Part shown: positions 1 through 9,665 of the stretch, in pieces | Numbering within the stretch: the stretch's first letter is position 1 | How the letters are laid out: every line of letters begins with the position of its first letter | Origin: Rhizorhabdus wittichii RW1 | GTDB lineage: Bacteria > Pseudomonadota > Alphaproteobacteria > Sphingomonadales > Sphingomonadaceae | Direction of reading: 5' to 3' | NCBI GenBank assembly: GCA_000016765.1 | Contig: CP000699.1 | Location: 3,909,501 to 3,973,500 of the forward strand | Length of the DNA stretch: 64,000 nucleotides | Notes under the pieces: generated by a model | Databases searched by the model: none | Told to the model about the DNA's origin: nothing | Seen by the model: only the letters and a program-made list of their open reading frames with translations | Position numbers and translations under genes: made by a program

Positions 1-1
1 G

Positions 2-1111
2 CTGATCGTCGCCGCGGCGGGCATGGCGATGTTCAGCATCTCCGATTACGGCTTCCTCGGCCTGTCGCCGGAATTCTACCTGCTGCTCGGAATCCGGGCG
101 ACGCTGATCGTGACCTGCCTGGTCCTCGCGTTCGTGCTGCGGTCGTCGGACGCGTTGCTGACGCGGCCCTGGCTGCTCAGCGTCGCGCCGGTGATGATCG
201 CCACCGGATCGCTGTCGATGATCGTGCTGCGGCCGCATACCCTGACGACGCAGTTCATCGCCGTGGTGATCATCGTCATGGCCTTCTATCTCTTCTCGCC
301 GGTCCTGCTGTGGGGGATGATCGGCGCGAGCCTCTATCTCGGGATCGGCTTCCTCGCCGGCGCCTGGTATTGGGGCAGCCTGCCGTGGGACACGGTGCGC
401 GCCTATGGCCTGTTGCTGATCATGGCGAACGTCGTGGGCTATGTCGTCGCCCGGCGCCTCGCCCGCCTCCAGCGCCAGCAGTTCGAGGCGCTGAGCGAGG
501 AGCGGCTGTCGAAGCAGCGCCTGATGGAGGAGGTCGCGCGCCGCGAGGCGCTGGAGACGCGGCTGCGGATCATGGCCGATACCGACGAGCTGACCGGCCT
601 CGCCAATCGGCGCTGCTTCCTCGAACGGGCGCGGACGGCGTTCGGCACGGCGCGGAGCCGCGAGCGCCCGTTCAGCCTCTGCATGATCGACGTCGACAAT
701 TTCAAGGCGATCAACGACGGCTGGGGCCATGACTGCGGCGACGCGGTGCTGCGCGAGGTCGCCGCGGCCTGCCTGCGGACTTTCCGCGAGGGGGATGCGG
801 TCGGCCGTTTCGGCGGGGAGGAGTTCGTCGCGGCGCTGCCCGGCGCCGACATGGCCGACGCCCGCCGGATCGCCGAACGGCTGCGCGAGACGATCGCGGG
901 CCTGCGGCTCGAAGCGCCGCTCGCCGATCTGCGGGTGACCGTGACGATCGGCCTTGCCGAGGTGGAGCCGCTGGAAACCTCGCTCGCACCCGCCCTCAAG
1001 CGCGCCGACGCGGCCCTCTATCAGGGCAAGCGCAGCGGGCGGAACATGGTCCTGGACATGGATGCCGGCGGCAGCGGGCCTGGCGAGGCCGGAGCTCAGC
1101 CGACCGGGTAG
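2..1111 (+). CDS. Membrane-anchored diguanylate cyclase (GGDEF), 5' end cut by window
   Basis: Makes cyclic di-GMP from two GTP. The first ~150 residues are hydrophobic, with about five or six membrane segments, followed by a short charged coiled linker and a C-terminal GGDEF domain. The active-site loop is GGEEF at about residue 264 (counted from the ATG at 23). An RxxD inhibitory site (REGD) lies exactly five residues before it, so product inhibition is likely. The frame stays open to the window edge, with in-frame codons before the ATG at 23. That ATG falls inside a membrane segment, so the true start is probably upstream. The 3' end overlaps the convergent msrA by 16 bases. The input sensed by the membrane domain is unknown. 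Confidence 0.9.
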   Translation: MIVAAAGMAMFSISDYGFLGLSPEFYLLLGIRATLIVTCLVLAFVLRSSDALLTRPWLLSVAPVMIATGSLSMIVLRPHTLTTQFIAVVIIVMAFYLFSPVLLWGMIGASLYLGIGFLAGAWYWGSLPWDTVRAYGLLLIMANVVGYVVARRLARLQRQQFEALSEERLSKQRLMEEVARREALETRLRIMADTDELTGLANRRCFLERARTAFGTARSRERPFSLCMIDVDNFKAINDGWGHDCGDAVLREVAAACLRTFREGDAVGRFGGEEFVAALPGADMADARRIAERLRETIAGLRLEAPLADLRVTVTIGLAEVEPLETSLAPALKRADAALYQGKRSGRNMVLDMDAGGSGPGEAGAQPTG

Positions 1112-1833
1112 ACCGTCACCGCCTGCTTGCGGAAATGGGTGGGGAAGGCGACCTTGAGCGCCTCGACCTTCGGCAGGTCGTTGTAGACGATATAGGGATA
1201 GTCCGGCTTCCGGGTCAGGAAGTCCTGGTGGTATTTCTCGGCGGGGAAGAAGCCGCGATAGAGCTCCACCTTGGTGACGATCGGCGTCTTCCACAGCTTC
1301 GCCGTGCCGAGCTGCGCGACATAGGCCTGGGCCACAGCCTGCTGCTGCTTCGTCGTCGGGAAGATCGCGGTGCGATATTGGGGACCGCGATCGGGACCCT
1401 GGCGGTTGAGCGTGGTCGGATCGGCCACCACCGCGAAATAGATGCGCAGCAAGGTGCCGTAGCTGATCCGCCGCGGATCATAGGTGATCTTGACCGCCTC
1501 GGCATGGCCGGTGGTGCCGGTGCCGACCGTCTCGTAATCGGCGGTCTGCGCGACCCCGCCCGAATAGCCCGACACCGCCGACGACACGCCGTCGACATGC
1601 TGGAACACGCCCTGGACGCCCCAGAAGCAGCCGCCCGCCAGCACGGCGGTTGCGGTCGCGCCCTGTTCCGCCGGATCGACGGCGGGCGCCGGAACCCGGA
1701 CGATCGGACCGGGATCGACCCGCGGAGCCGGCGCGACGGCCGGGCTGCGGGTCGCCATCGTTCCGGCGGCGACGAGCAGCAGCACACCGGCGGAAATCCC
1801 GGCGATCAGCGGCCGGTTAGGACTGTCCGTCAA
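1096..1833 (-). CDS. msrA: Peptide-methionine (S)-S-oxide reductase, membrane-anchored or exported
   Basis: Reduces methionine S-sulfoxide in oxidised proteins. The catalytic motif GCFWG is present with Cys69. The rest of the 245 residues match an MsrA domain starting near residue 62. Residues 9-27 form one hydrophobic segment followed by a Pro/Ala-rich linker, so the enzyme probably works in the periplasm, anchored or cleaved. The best start is a TTG at 1833 preceded by AAGGA at suitable spacing. An ATG just upstream is out of frame. Standard cytoplasmic MsrA lacks this leader, so the family is certain and the export is inferred. Confidence 0.92.
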   Translation of the reverse strand: MTDSPNRPLIAGISAGVLLLVAAGTMATRSPAVAPAPRVDPGPIVRVPAPAVDPAEQGATATAVLAGGCFWGVQGVFQHVDGVSSAVSGYSGGVAQTADYETVGTGTTGHAEAVKITYDPRRISYGTLLRIYFAVVADPTTLNRQGPDRGPQYRTAIFPTTKQQQAVAQAYVAQLGTAKLWKTPIVTKVELYRGFFPAEKYHQDFLTRKPDYPYIVYNDLPKVEALKVAFPTHFRKQAVTVYPVG

Positions 1834-1914
1834 AAGGGCATCCTTTTTTCCATTCTGTGTCCATTATGTCACAGTTATGGGGAGCCGCAAAATGTTTATC
1901 AACTTTTTGCGGGC

Positions 1915-2024
1915 CTCAGGCGCCGGCGCGGGCATCCGCCCGCTTGGCTTTCCTCGCATAAGCTCGGGCGCGCATTCGCGCTTGCGGAGCCTTGCAGGCT
2001 CCGGCGGCGCGAACGGCCGCCGGA
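1915..2024. repeat. Dispersed repeat, copy A
   Basis: A GC-rich element between the msrA start and the 3' end of the aminotransferase gene. It contains the core GCTTGGCTTTCCTCGCATAA followed by a TTCGCGCTTGCGGAGCC segment and a short palindrome. The same core recurs at 4893-4988 in the same orientation and at 5087-5140 inverted. All three copies lie beside gene 3' ends, like REP/BIME-type elements. No open frame or transposase is present. Confidence 0.75.
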
Positions 2025-2040
2025 GGCAATCACCATCTTC

Positions 2041-3983
<1,943 letters not shown>

Positions 3984-4197
3984 CGCGACCGCACGCCCCT
4001 GTTCACCACGCCCCTGCTCACAATGCCACGCCCCAGATACGTCGCCGCCCGTCCGCTGGTTTCGAGTCGGCAACGATGGCCAGTCTATCCGCAAGCCATC
4101 GATTCGCCTCGGAAATTTTGCGCGAGGATCAGCCTGCCGATCATGCGGGCGGGACGGGCGTCTTGCAATGGCGCGCGCCAGCGATCATCTCGGCCGC

Positions 4198-4866
4198 ATG
4201 ACCAGCCCCGCCATGCCGCCGCTCAAGGCCGCGATCATCCCCGTCACCGCCTTCCAGCAGAACTGCACCCTCATCTGGTGCACGGCCACGATGAAAGGCG
4301 CCTTCGTCGATGCCGGCGGCGATCTCGAACGGCTCAAGGCGGCTGCGGCCGAACATGGCGTGACGATCGAGAAGCTGCTCGTCACCCATGGCCATATCGA
4401 CCATTGCGGCGGCACCGGCATCCTGGCCGAGCAGCTCGGCGTGCCGATCGAGGGGCCGCATCCGGAGGATCGCTTCTGGATAGCGCGGCTGGGCGACGAC
4501 GGGCGCGGCTACGGGATCGAGGGCCGGCCGTTCGAGCCCGACCGCTGGCTCGACGACGGCGACCAGGTGACGGTGGGCGACCTCGTGCTCGACGTCATCC
4601 ACTGCCCGGGCCACACGCCGGGCCATGTCGTCTTTCATCATGCGCCGTCGAACCTGGCGCTGGTCGGCGACGTGCTGTTCCAGGGATCGATCGGCCGCAC
4701 CGATTTCCCGCGCGGCAACCATGGCGACCTGATCGCCTCGATCACGAAGAAGCTGTGGCCGCTCGGCGGCGAGACGGCGTTCGTGCCGGGGCACGGGCCG
4801 ATGTCGACCTTCGCCCACGAACGGGCGACCAACCCGTTCGTGGGGGACCGGGCGGTTGGGGGATGA
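4198..4866 (+). CDS. MBL-fold metallo-hydrolase, glyoxalase II-like
   Basis: A metallo-beta-lactamase-fold hydrolase of 222 residues. The metal motif HGHIDH is at 64-69, with a second metal histidine in CPGHTPGH, GDVLFQGSIGRTD supplying the bridging aspartate, and GHGP near the end. This pattern matches the small glyoxalase II-like (YcbL-type) group. Its physiological thioester substrate cannot be read from sequence. The ATG at 4198 (MTSPAMPPLK) is preferred; an ATG at 4168 is also in frame. It is divergent from pabC. Confidence 0.87.
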   Translation: MTSPAMPPLKAAIIPVTAFQQNCTLIWCTATMKGAFVDAGGDLERLKAAAAEHGVTIEKLLVTHGHIDHCGGTGILAEQLGVPIEGPHPEDRFWIARLGDDGRGYGIEGRPFEPDRWLDDGDQVTVGDLVLDVIHCPGHTPGHVVFHHAPSNLALVGDVLFQGSIGRTDFPRGNHGDLIASITKKLWPLGGETAFVPGHGPMSTFAHERATNPFVGDRAVGG

Positions 4867-4892
4867 GGTTTAGGCTTTAGGTTTGTTTAGCC

Positions 4893-4988
4893 CTCAAGCG
4901 CCGGGCGCCGGGCATCCGCCCGGCTTGGCTTTCCTCGCATAAGCTCGGGCGCGCGTTCGCGCTTGCGGAGCCCTGACGGGCTCCGACG
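4893..4988. repeat. Dispersed repeat, copy B
   Basis: Same element as at 1915-2024, in direct orientation, with nearly identical core bases (GCTTGGCTTTCCTCGCATAA and the following TTGCGGAGCC region). It lies just past the stop of the metallo-hydrolase gene. Together with the inverted copy at 5087-5140 it brackets about 100 bases of GC-rich sequence that contains smaller palindromes. Confidence 0.75.
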
Positions 4989-5086
4989 ATCAACTTGTGC
5001 AGTGAAACGGGACGCGCCAGCGTCGCGCAAGGCCGAACGGCCGCCCGAGCTCCGTGCTCGCCAGCGCCCCGCGCTGGCTGCGCCGT

Positions 5087-5140
5087 CGCTTATGCGAGGA
5101 AAGCCAAGCGCGCGGATGCGCATGCCGGCGCCTGAGGCTC
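5087..5140. repeat. Dispersed repeat, copy C (inverted)
   Basis: Reverse-complement copy of the core seen at 1915 and 4893 (TTATGCGAGGAAAGCCAAGC on the plus strand), shorter than the others. It ends six bases before the stop of the MAPEG gene. Copies B and C could pair to form a large hairpin between two convergent genes. Confidence 0.72.
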
Positions 5141-5146
5141 AACCCA

Positions 5147-5587
5147 TCAATGCCCCGCGCCGAGGCTGTCGCTGGTCACCGTGGTGATCACGCCGTCCCT
5201 GGTCGTATAGGGGATGGTCAGCGCGTAGATGGCGAGGCCGAGCAGCACGGCCCAGGTCGTCAGGATGCCGGCGGCGCGGAGCGGGTTGGCGGTCTGGCGG
5301 TCGAGCCCGAACGGGTGCAGCACCCGGCCGATGATGTAGATGATGCCGGCGCCCCACAGCCAGTGGTTGGTGCCGCGGGCGAACTCGATCAGCCCCATCA
5401 GGATCAGCACCAGCGGCGTATATTCGATGAAGTTGAGCTGGGCGCGCATCCGTGCGGACAGCAGCGCGTTGCCGCCGTCGCCGATCAGCACCTTGCCCTT
5501 GACCCGGACGGCGACGATCCGGATCGCCAGCCATAGGTTCAGGATCGCGGCGGCCCCGGCGATCGTCAGCGTGATGGGCAGGATCAT
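5147..5587 (-). CDS. MAPEG family membrane protein
   Basis: A small integral membrane protein of 146 residues with four hydrophobic segments. The region ALLSARMRAQLNFIEYTPL followed by a GRxLHPFG-type motif is the MAPEG signature (membrane-associated proteins in eicosanoid and glutathione metabolism, the YecN/YrgI-like bacterial group). Some family members are glutathione-dependent transferases, but the bacterial role is mostly unknown. A purine-rich ribosome site (AAGGAGGGGG) sits just before the ATG at 5587. The gene points away from rpmF. Confidence 0.87.
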   Translation of the reverse strand: MILPITLTIAGAAAILNLWLAIRIVAVRVKGKVLIGDGGNALLSARMRAQLNFIEYTPLVLILMGLIEFARGTNHWLWGAGIIYIIGRVLHPFGLDRQTANPLRAAGILTTWAVLLGLAIYALTIPYTTRDGVITTVTSDSLGAGH

Positions 5588-5637
5588 CTTTCCCCCTCCT
5601 TGCAATGAGCTGCGTGCTTGGCAGGTCGCGGCGCTAC

Positions 5638-5665
5638 TTGCAACGCGGAGCGAAATCGCTATAGG
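5638..5665 (+). promoter_or_regulatory. Candidate promoter of rpmF-plsX-fabH
   Basis: TTGCAA at 5638-5643 and TATAGG at 5660-5665 are separated by 16 bases, each matching the sigma-70 consensus at four of six positions. Predicted transcription would begin near 5672, giving a leader of about 75 bases before rpmF. Confidence 0.4.
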
Positions 5666-5682
5666 TCGCGCGCTCGCGGCGA

Positions 5683-5708
5683 GCCCGCCCCCCTTGGGGG
5701 TCCCGGGC
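5683..5708 (+). other. Strong GC hairpin in the L32 leader
   Basis: GCCCG and CGGGC arms enclose a run of six C, TT, and five G. The result is a compact, almost continuous hairpin in the predicted rpmF leader, about 40 bases before the ATG. It is followed by a T-rich stretch (GCTTTATTTG). It could be a ribosomal-protein leader control element or an attenuator; the sequence alone cannot decide. Confidence 0.45.
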
Positions 5709-5748
5709 GTTCGTCGCTTTATTTGTTTAGCTAGGAACAGGTGCCGAC

Positions 5749-5928
5749 ATGGCCGTCCCCAAGAGAAAAACCTCGCCCTCGCGGCGCAACATGCGTCGCA
5801 GCCATCACGCGCTGACCGCCGAGGCGTTCCAGGAATGCCCGAACTGCGGCGAGCTGAAGCGTCCGCATAACCTGTGCAACGCCTGCGGCCACTATAACGG
5901 TCGCGAAATCGTCTCGGTCGAGGCCTGA
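5749..5928 (+). CDS. rpmF: 50S ribosomal protein L32
   Basis: A basic 59-residue ribosomal protein of the large subunit. It begins [17 protein letters not shown] and carries the C-terminal zinc-ribbon pattern CPNCGE...CNACGHY. Length and motifs match alphaproteobacterial L32. It is the first gene of rpmF-plsX-fabH-ihfA-merR, the order linking ribosome and fatty-acid/phospholipid synthesis in many bacteria. The stop at 5928 lies 20 bases before plsX, which suggests co-transcription. Confidence 0.96.
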   Translation: MAVPKRKTSPSRRNMRRSHHALTAEAFQECPNCGELKRPHNLCNACGHYNGREIVSVEA

Positions 5929-5947
5929 CAAAAGGCCAAACGGGGGC

Positions 5948-7000
5948 ATGAGCGTGGACGAGGCACCGCGAATCGCCATTGATGCGATGGGCGGTGATGG
6001 CGGCCCGGCGACGATCATCGCCGGCGCCGCGCAGGCGCGCGATCGCGATTCGTCCCTGCGCCTTACCTTCACCGGTGACGAGACGGTGATTCGCGCCGAA
6101 ATGGCGCGTTTCCCGCAGCTCGCCGATTCGATCGTCGTCCATTGCGACGACGTCATCACCGGCGACGACAAGCCCAGCCAGGCGATCCGGCGCACCAAGA
6201 GCAGCTCGATGGGCGCCGCCATCCTCGCGGTGAAGGCCGGCGAGGCGGCGGCGGCGCTGTCGGCGGGCAACACCGGCGCGCTGATGGCGATCGCCAAGCT
6301 GTCGCTGAGGACGATGCACGGCATCGACCGGCCGGCGCTGGCCGCGCTGATGCCGACGCTCGGCGACAACGACCTGGTCATGCTCGACCTCGGCGCCAAC
6401 ACCGATTGCGACGCGCGCAACCTGGTCGAGTTCGCGGTGATGGGCGCCGCCTATTCGCGGCTCGCGCTCGGCATCGAATCGCCGCGCGTCCGCCTGCTCA
6501 ACATCGGCACCGAGGAACTGAAGGGCACCGGCGAGCTCAAGGAAGCCGCCGCGATGCTCCGGCAGCAGACCGGCGGCGCCTGGCGCTTCGACGGCTTCAT
6601 CGAGGCCGACCGGCTGGGCCGGGGCGAGGCCGACGTGATCGTCAGCGACGGTTTCTCCGGCAATATCGCGCTCAAGTCGATCGAGGGCACCGCCCGCTTC
6701 ATCACCGACCTGCTGCGCCGCGCCTTCTCCAGCTCGCTGCGGTCGAAGGCGGGCTTCATCCTGTCGCGGCCGGCCTTCGCGCTGCTGCGCCACCATCTCG
6801 ATCCGAACAATCACAACGGCGCGGTCTTCCTCGGCCTCAACGGCCTGGTGGTGAAGAGCCATGGCGGCGCCGACGAGAAGGGCATCGCCAACGCCATCGC
6901 GGTCGCGGCGAAGATCGCCCGCGAGGATCTGACCCGTCGGATCACCGACGATCTCGAGGATTTCCGCAGTCATGCGGTGCAGACGGAAGGGGTAGCGTGA
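5948..7000 (+). CDS. plsX: Phosphate acyltransferase PlsX
   Basis: Converts acyl-ACP and phosphate to acyl-phosphate, the acyl donor for PlsY in phosphatidic acid synthesis. The protein has 350 residues, starts with the family motif [12 protein letters not shown], and contains [11 protein letters not shown] and [13 protein letters not shown] as in PlsX. A GGGGG stretch precedes the ATG. Its TGA overlaps the GTG start of fabH, so the two are translationally coupled. It acts as a peripheral membrane enzyme. Confidence 0.95.
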   Translation: MSVDEAPRIAIDAMGGDGGPATIIAGAAQARDRDSSLRLTFTGDETVIRAEMARFPQLADSIVVHCDDVITGDDKPSQAIRRTKSSSMGAAILAVKAGEAAAALSAGNTGALMAIAKLSLRTMHGIDRPALAALMPTLGDNDLVMLDLGANTDCDARNLVEFAVMGAAYSRLALGIESPRVRLLNIGTEELKGTGELKEAAAMLRQQTGGAWRFDGFIEADRLGRGEADVIVSDGFSGNIALKSIEGTARFITDLLRRAFSSSLRSKAGFILSRPAFALLRHHLDPNNHNGAVFLGLNGLVVKSHGGADEKGIANAIAVAAKIAREDLTRRITDDLEDFRSHAVQTEGVA

Positions 7001-7971
7001 GCGGACAGGCGATGCGGCGGGCCGTGGTGATCGGCACCGGATCGGCGCTTCCGCGCCGCCAGGTCAGCAATGCCGAGCTCGCCCGGACCGTGGACACCTC
7101 GGACGAGTGGATCGTCGAGCGGACCGGCATCCGCAACCGCTACGTCGCCGGCGAGGGCGAGACGACCTCGACCCTCGCGACCGAAGCCGCGCGCAAGGCG
7201 ATCGAGGCGGCGGGGATCGCGCCGTCCGACATCGGGCTGATCATCCTGGCGACGGCGACGCCCGACCAGACCTTCCCCGCCTCGGCGACGATGGTCCAGG
7301 CGGCGCTCGGCATCGGCGATTGCGTGGCGTTCGACGTGCAGGCGGTCTGTTCGGGCTTCCTCTACGCGCTGTCGGTGGCCGACAGCATGATCCGCGGCGG
7401 CTCCGCCACCCACGCGCTGGTGATCGGCGCGGAGACGTTCAGCCGCATCCTCGACTGGGAGGACCGGACGACCTGCGTGCTGTTCGGCGACGGCGCCGGC
7501 GCGGTGGTGCTCAAGGCCGAGGAGGGCGGCGATCGCGGCGTGCTCGCGACCCGGCTCCACGCCGACGGCCGCCATAACCAGCTCCTCTATGTCGACGGCG
7601 GCCCGTCGACGACCCAGACCGTCGGCAAGCTCCGCATGAAGGGGCAGGAGGTGTTCCGCCACGCCGTCACCAACCTCGCCCAGGTGCTGCGCGAGGTGAT
7701 GGGCGATGCCGGGCTGACCGTCGACGACATCGACTGGGTGGTGCCGCACCAGGCCAACCGGCGCATCCTCGACGCCACGGCGCGCAAGCTCGGCCTGCCC
7801 GCCGAGCGGGTGATCGTCACCGTCGACCAGCATGCCAATACCTCGGCCGCCTCGGTGCCGCTGGCGCTCGACGTCGCGGTTCGCGACGGGCGGATCAAGC
7901 CCGGCGATCTGCTGGTGCTCGAGGCGATGGGCGGCGGCTTCACCTGGGGCGCCGCGGCGATTCGCTATTGA
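6997..7971 (+). CDS. fabH: Beta-ketoacyl-ACP synthase III
   Basis: Starts fatty-acid synthesis by condensing acetyl-CoA (or another acyl-CoA) with malonyl-ACP. The protein has 324 residues from the GTG at 6997, which overlaps the plsX stop and has GGAAGGGG upstream; an ATG at 7012 is the alternative. The catalytic triad is visible: Cys118 in [10 protein letters not shown], His in VPHQANRRI, and Asn in [10 protein letters not shown]. Other KAS III hallmarks include VDTSDEWI and RTGIRNR. Confidence 0.95.
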   Translation: MSGQAMRRAVVIGTGSALPRRQVSNAELARTVDTSDEWIVERTGIRNRYVAGEGETTSTLATEAARKAIEAAGIAPSDIGLIILATATPDQTFPASATMVQAALGIGDCVAFDVQAVCSGFLYALSVADSMIRGGSATHALVIGAETFSRILDWEDRTTCVLFGDGAGAVVLKAEEGGDRGVLATRLHADGRHNQLLYVDGGPSTTQTVGKLRMKGQEVFRHAVTNLAQVLREVMGDAGLTVDDIDWVVPHQANRRILDATARKLGLPAERVIVTVDQHANTSAASVPLALDVAVRDGRIKPGDLLVLEAMGGGFTWGAAAIRY

Positions 7972-8092
7972 TATCGTCGTGCCCGGTCTTCGACCGGTCC
8001 CGAGCGGATATCGCTCAGGCGCCGCGCGGGCTTTGCCAGGCGGCGATGGGTCAGGATCATCGCCGCTTGGCATGAACCCTTTGGAATCGGCT

Positions 8093-8120
8093 TTGATTCG
8101 CCCTCCGGTCGCCGTAAGGT
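8093..8120 (+). promoter_or_regulatory. Candidate promoter of ihfA-merR
   Basis: TTGATT (8093-8098) and TAAGGT (8115-8120) are spaced by 16 bases within the 179-base gap after fabH. The position, about 30 bases before the ihfA start, suits a separate promoter for ihfA in addition to read-through from fabH. Confidence 0.4.
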
Positions 8121-8150
8121 GTCCGATACTCAATGTGATTGGGGGGCTGT

Positions 8151-8453
8151 ATGGCGTTGGATCGGGGGACTTTGACGCGAGCGGATCTGTCGGAGGAAGT
8201 GCATCGCGAGATCGGCCTGTCGCGCGCGGACTCCGCGGCGGTGGTCGAGCAGGTGCTGGAGCATATGTGCCTCGCGCTCGCCCGTGGCGAGAATGTGAAG
8301 ATATCGGGCTTCGGGAGCTTCATCCTGCGGGAGAAGGGACAGCGGATCGGCCGCAATCCCAAGACCGGGGTCGAGGTGCCGATCGCGCCGCGCCGCGTGT
8401 TGACCTTCCGTGCCAGCCAGATGCTCCGTGATCGGATTGTTTCGGGTAATTAA
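8151..8453 (+). CDS. ihfA: Integration host factor subunit alpha
   Basis: A DNA-bending nucleoid protein that pairs with IhfB. The 100-residue HU/IHF fold includes [12 protein letters not shown] and the arm region [12 protein letters not shown] followed by RRVLTFRAS, which favour the IHF alpha chain over HU. A GGGGGG ribosome site precedes the ATG at 8151; a further in-frame ATG at 8139 is less likely. Its place after fabH is the usual alphaproteobacterial one. Confidence 0.93.
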   Translation: MALDRGTLTRADLSEEVHREIGLSRADSAAVVEQVLEHMCLALARGENVKISGFGSFILREKGQRIGRNPKTGVEVPIAPRRVLTFRASQMLRDRIVSGN

Positions 8454-8465
8454 GGCGTATTTTCA

Positions 8466-8876
8466 ATGACTTCTGGCGGAGAGAAGGCCGAAGACGCATT
8501 CCGTACCATCGGGGAGCTTTCGGCCGAACTCGGCATCCAGCAGCATATCCTGCGCTATTGGGAAACGCGTTTTCCGCAGCTTCGTCCGCTCCAGCGGGCC
8601 GGGAATCGCCGCTATTACCGTCCCGCCGACGCGGCGCTGGTGCGGCGCATCCACAGCCTGCTCAACGAGCAGGGCTACACGATTCGCGGCGTCCAGAAGC
8701 TGCTGGCGCAGAAGGTTGCGCCCGCCGAGCAGGCGCCCGAGCCCGCCGCCCCGGCGCCGATCGCGCCGCAGCCGGTGCTGGTCGTGAACCAGTCGACCAT
8801 CCCCTCGCCGGCGCGCGCCGAGTTGCAGGCGATTCGCGAATCGCTGGTCCAGGCGCTCGCGGCGGACATGGATTGA
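8466..8876 (+). CDS. MerR family transcriptional regulator
   Basis: A 136-residue regulator whose N-terminal helix-turn-helix (FRTIGELSAELGIQQHILRYWETRFPQL, about residues 13-40) and wing (NRRYYRPAD) are typical of MerR. A Pro/Ala-rich linker follows the helix QGYTIRGVQKLL, and the C-terminus is short. There are no clustered metal-binding cysteines, so it is not a heavy-metal sensor. It always follows ihfA in this gene order; its target is unknown. Confidence 0.87.
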   Translation: MTSGGEKAEDAFRTIGELSAELGIQQHILRYWETRFPQLRPLQRAGNRRYYRPADAALVRRIHSLLNEQGYTIRGVQKLLAQKVAPAEQAPEPAAPAPIAPQPVLVVNQSTIPSPARAELQAIRESLVQALAADMD

Positions 8877-8904
8877 GCTGAGCGCCCGTTTTCCGAACCT
8901 TCAT

Positions 8905-8999
8905 CGTCATCCCGGCGAAAGCCGGGATCTCCCTGCCTTGTCATGGCTTCGCGGCGCTGGGCGAAGAAAAGTGAGATCCCGGCTTTCGCCGGGATGACG
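8905..8999. repeat. REP-like inverted repeat pair
   Basis: CGTCATCCCGGCGAAAGCCGGGATCTC-type palindrome at 8905-8931 and its inverted copy at 8973-8999, separated by about 40 bases, between the convergent merR and sixA genes. Each copy can fold alone and the two can pair with each other. Related elements are at 21021, 41735, 54831 and 62006. Confidence 0.85.
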
Positions 9000-9010
9000 G
9001 GGAGAGGACG

Positions 9011-9577
9011 TCAGTCCTGGTCCGGCCCCAGTCCGGGGTCGAGGTCCCGCGGCCGCACGAACAGCGACAGCAGGCCGCCATTGGGGCGGACGTCGTCCCA
9101 GCGTTCGACCGGGAAGCTGATCTCGGCGATGCTCGCGGTCGGGAATTTCTCCTCGACCTGGTCGCGCGCCGCGTCGTCGGGGCGGTCGGGGACCAGCATC
9201 AGCACCAGATCCTCGAGCCCCGGATTATGGCCGACCAGCAGCAGATTGTCGTAGCGGTCGTCGGCCTCCTGGACGACGTCGAGCAGCGACACCGCCGAGG
9301 CGAGGTAGACGCGCTTGTCCCAGGCGGGGGCGATCGTCTCGCCGGTCCCCTCGGCCAGATGCTCGATCGTCTCGACGCAGCGGGCGGCGGGCGAGGAGAC
9401 GACATGGTCGAAATGCATGTCGTGATCGCGCAGATACTGGCCGATCCGGTGCGCGGCGCGCTTGCCGCGGCCGTTCAGCGGACGGTCGAAATCCCGCGCG
9501 ACCGGATCGTCCCAGCCCGACTTGGCATGGCGCAACAGCGTCAGCTTCTTCACGATCCCCGGGCTCTCCTTCGGCAT
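9011..9577 (-). CDS. sixA: SixA-like histidine phosphatase
   Basis: A histidine-phosphatase-superfamily (phosphoglycerate-mutase-like) protein of 188 residues. The catalytic RHG-type motif appears as LLRHAKSGW near residue 15, with FDRPLNGRGKR, SSPAARCVET and the second histidine in LLVGHNPGLE. This set is typical of SixA, which removes phosphate from histidine residues of phosphorelay or PTS proteins. The substrate here is unproven. The gene converges on the merR gene. Confidence 0.85.
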   Translation of the reverse strand: MPKESPGIVKKLTLLRHAKSGWDDPVARDFDRPLNGRGKRAAHRIGQYLRDHDMHFDHVVSSPAARCVETIEHLAEGTGETIAPAWDKRVYLASAVSLLDVVQEADDRYDNLLLVGHNPGLEDLVLMLVPDRPDDAARDQVEEKFPTASIAEISFPVERWDDVRPNGGLLSLFVRPRDLDPGLGPDQD

Positions 9578-9665
9578 GATCCGGTGATGCCCGAAAGATG
9601 CGACGGAAGGAAGACCGCAGCGGCGCCCGATCGCGGCATGGGCCGGGACCGGGCGCCGTTCGGGC

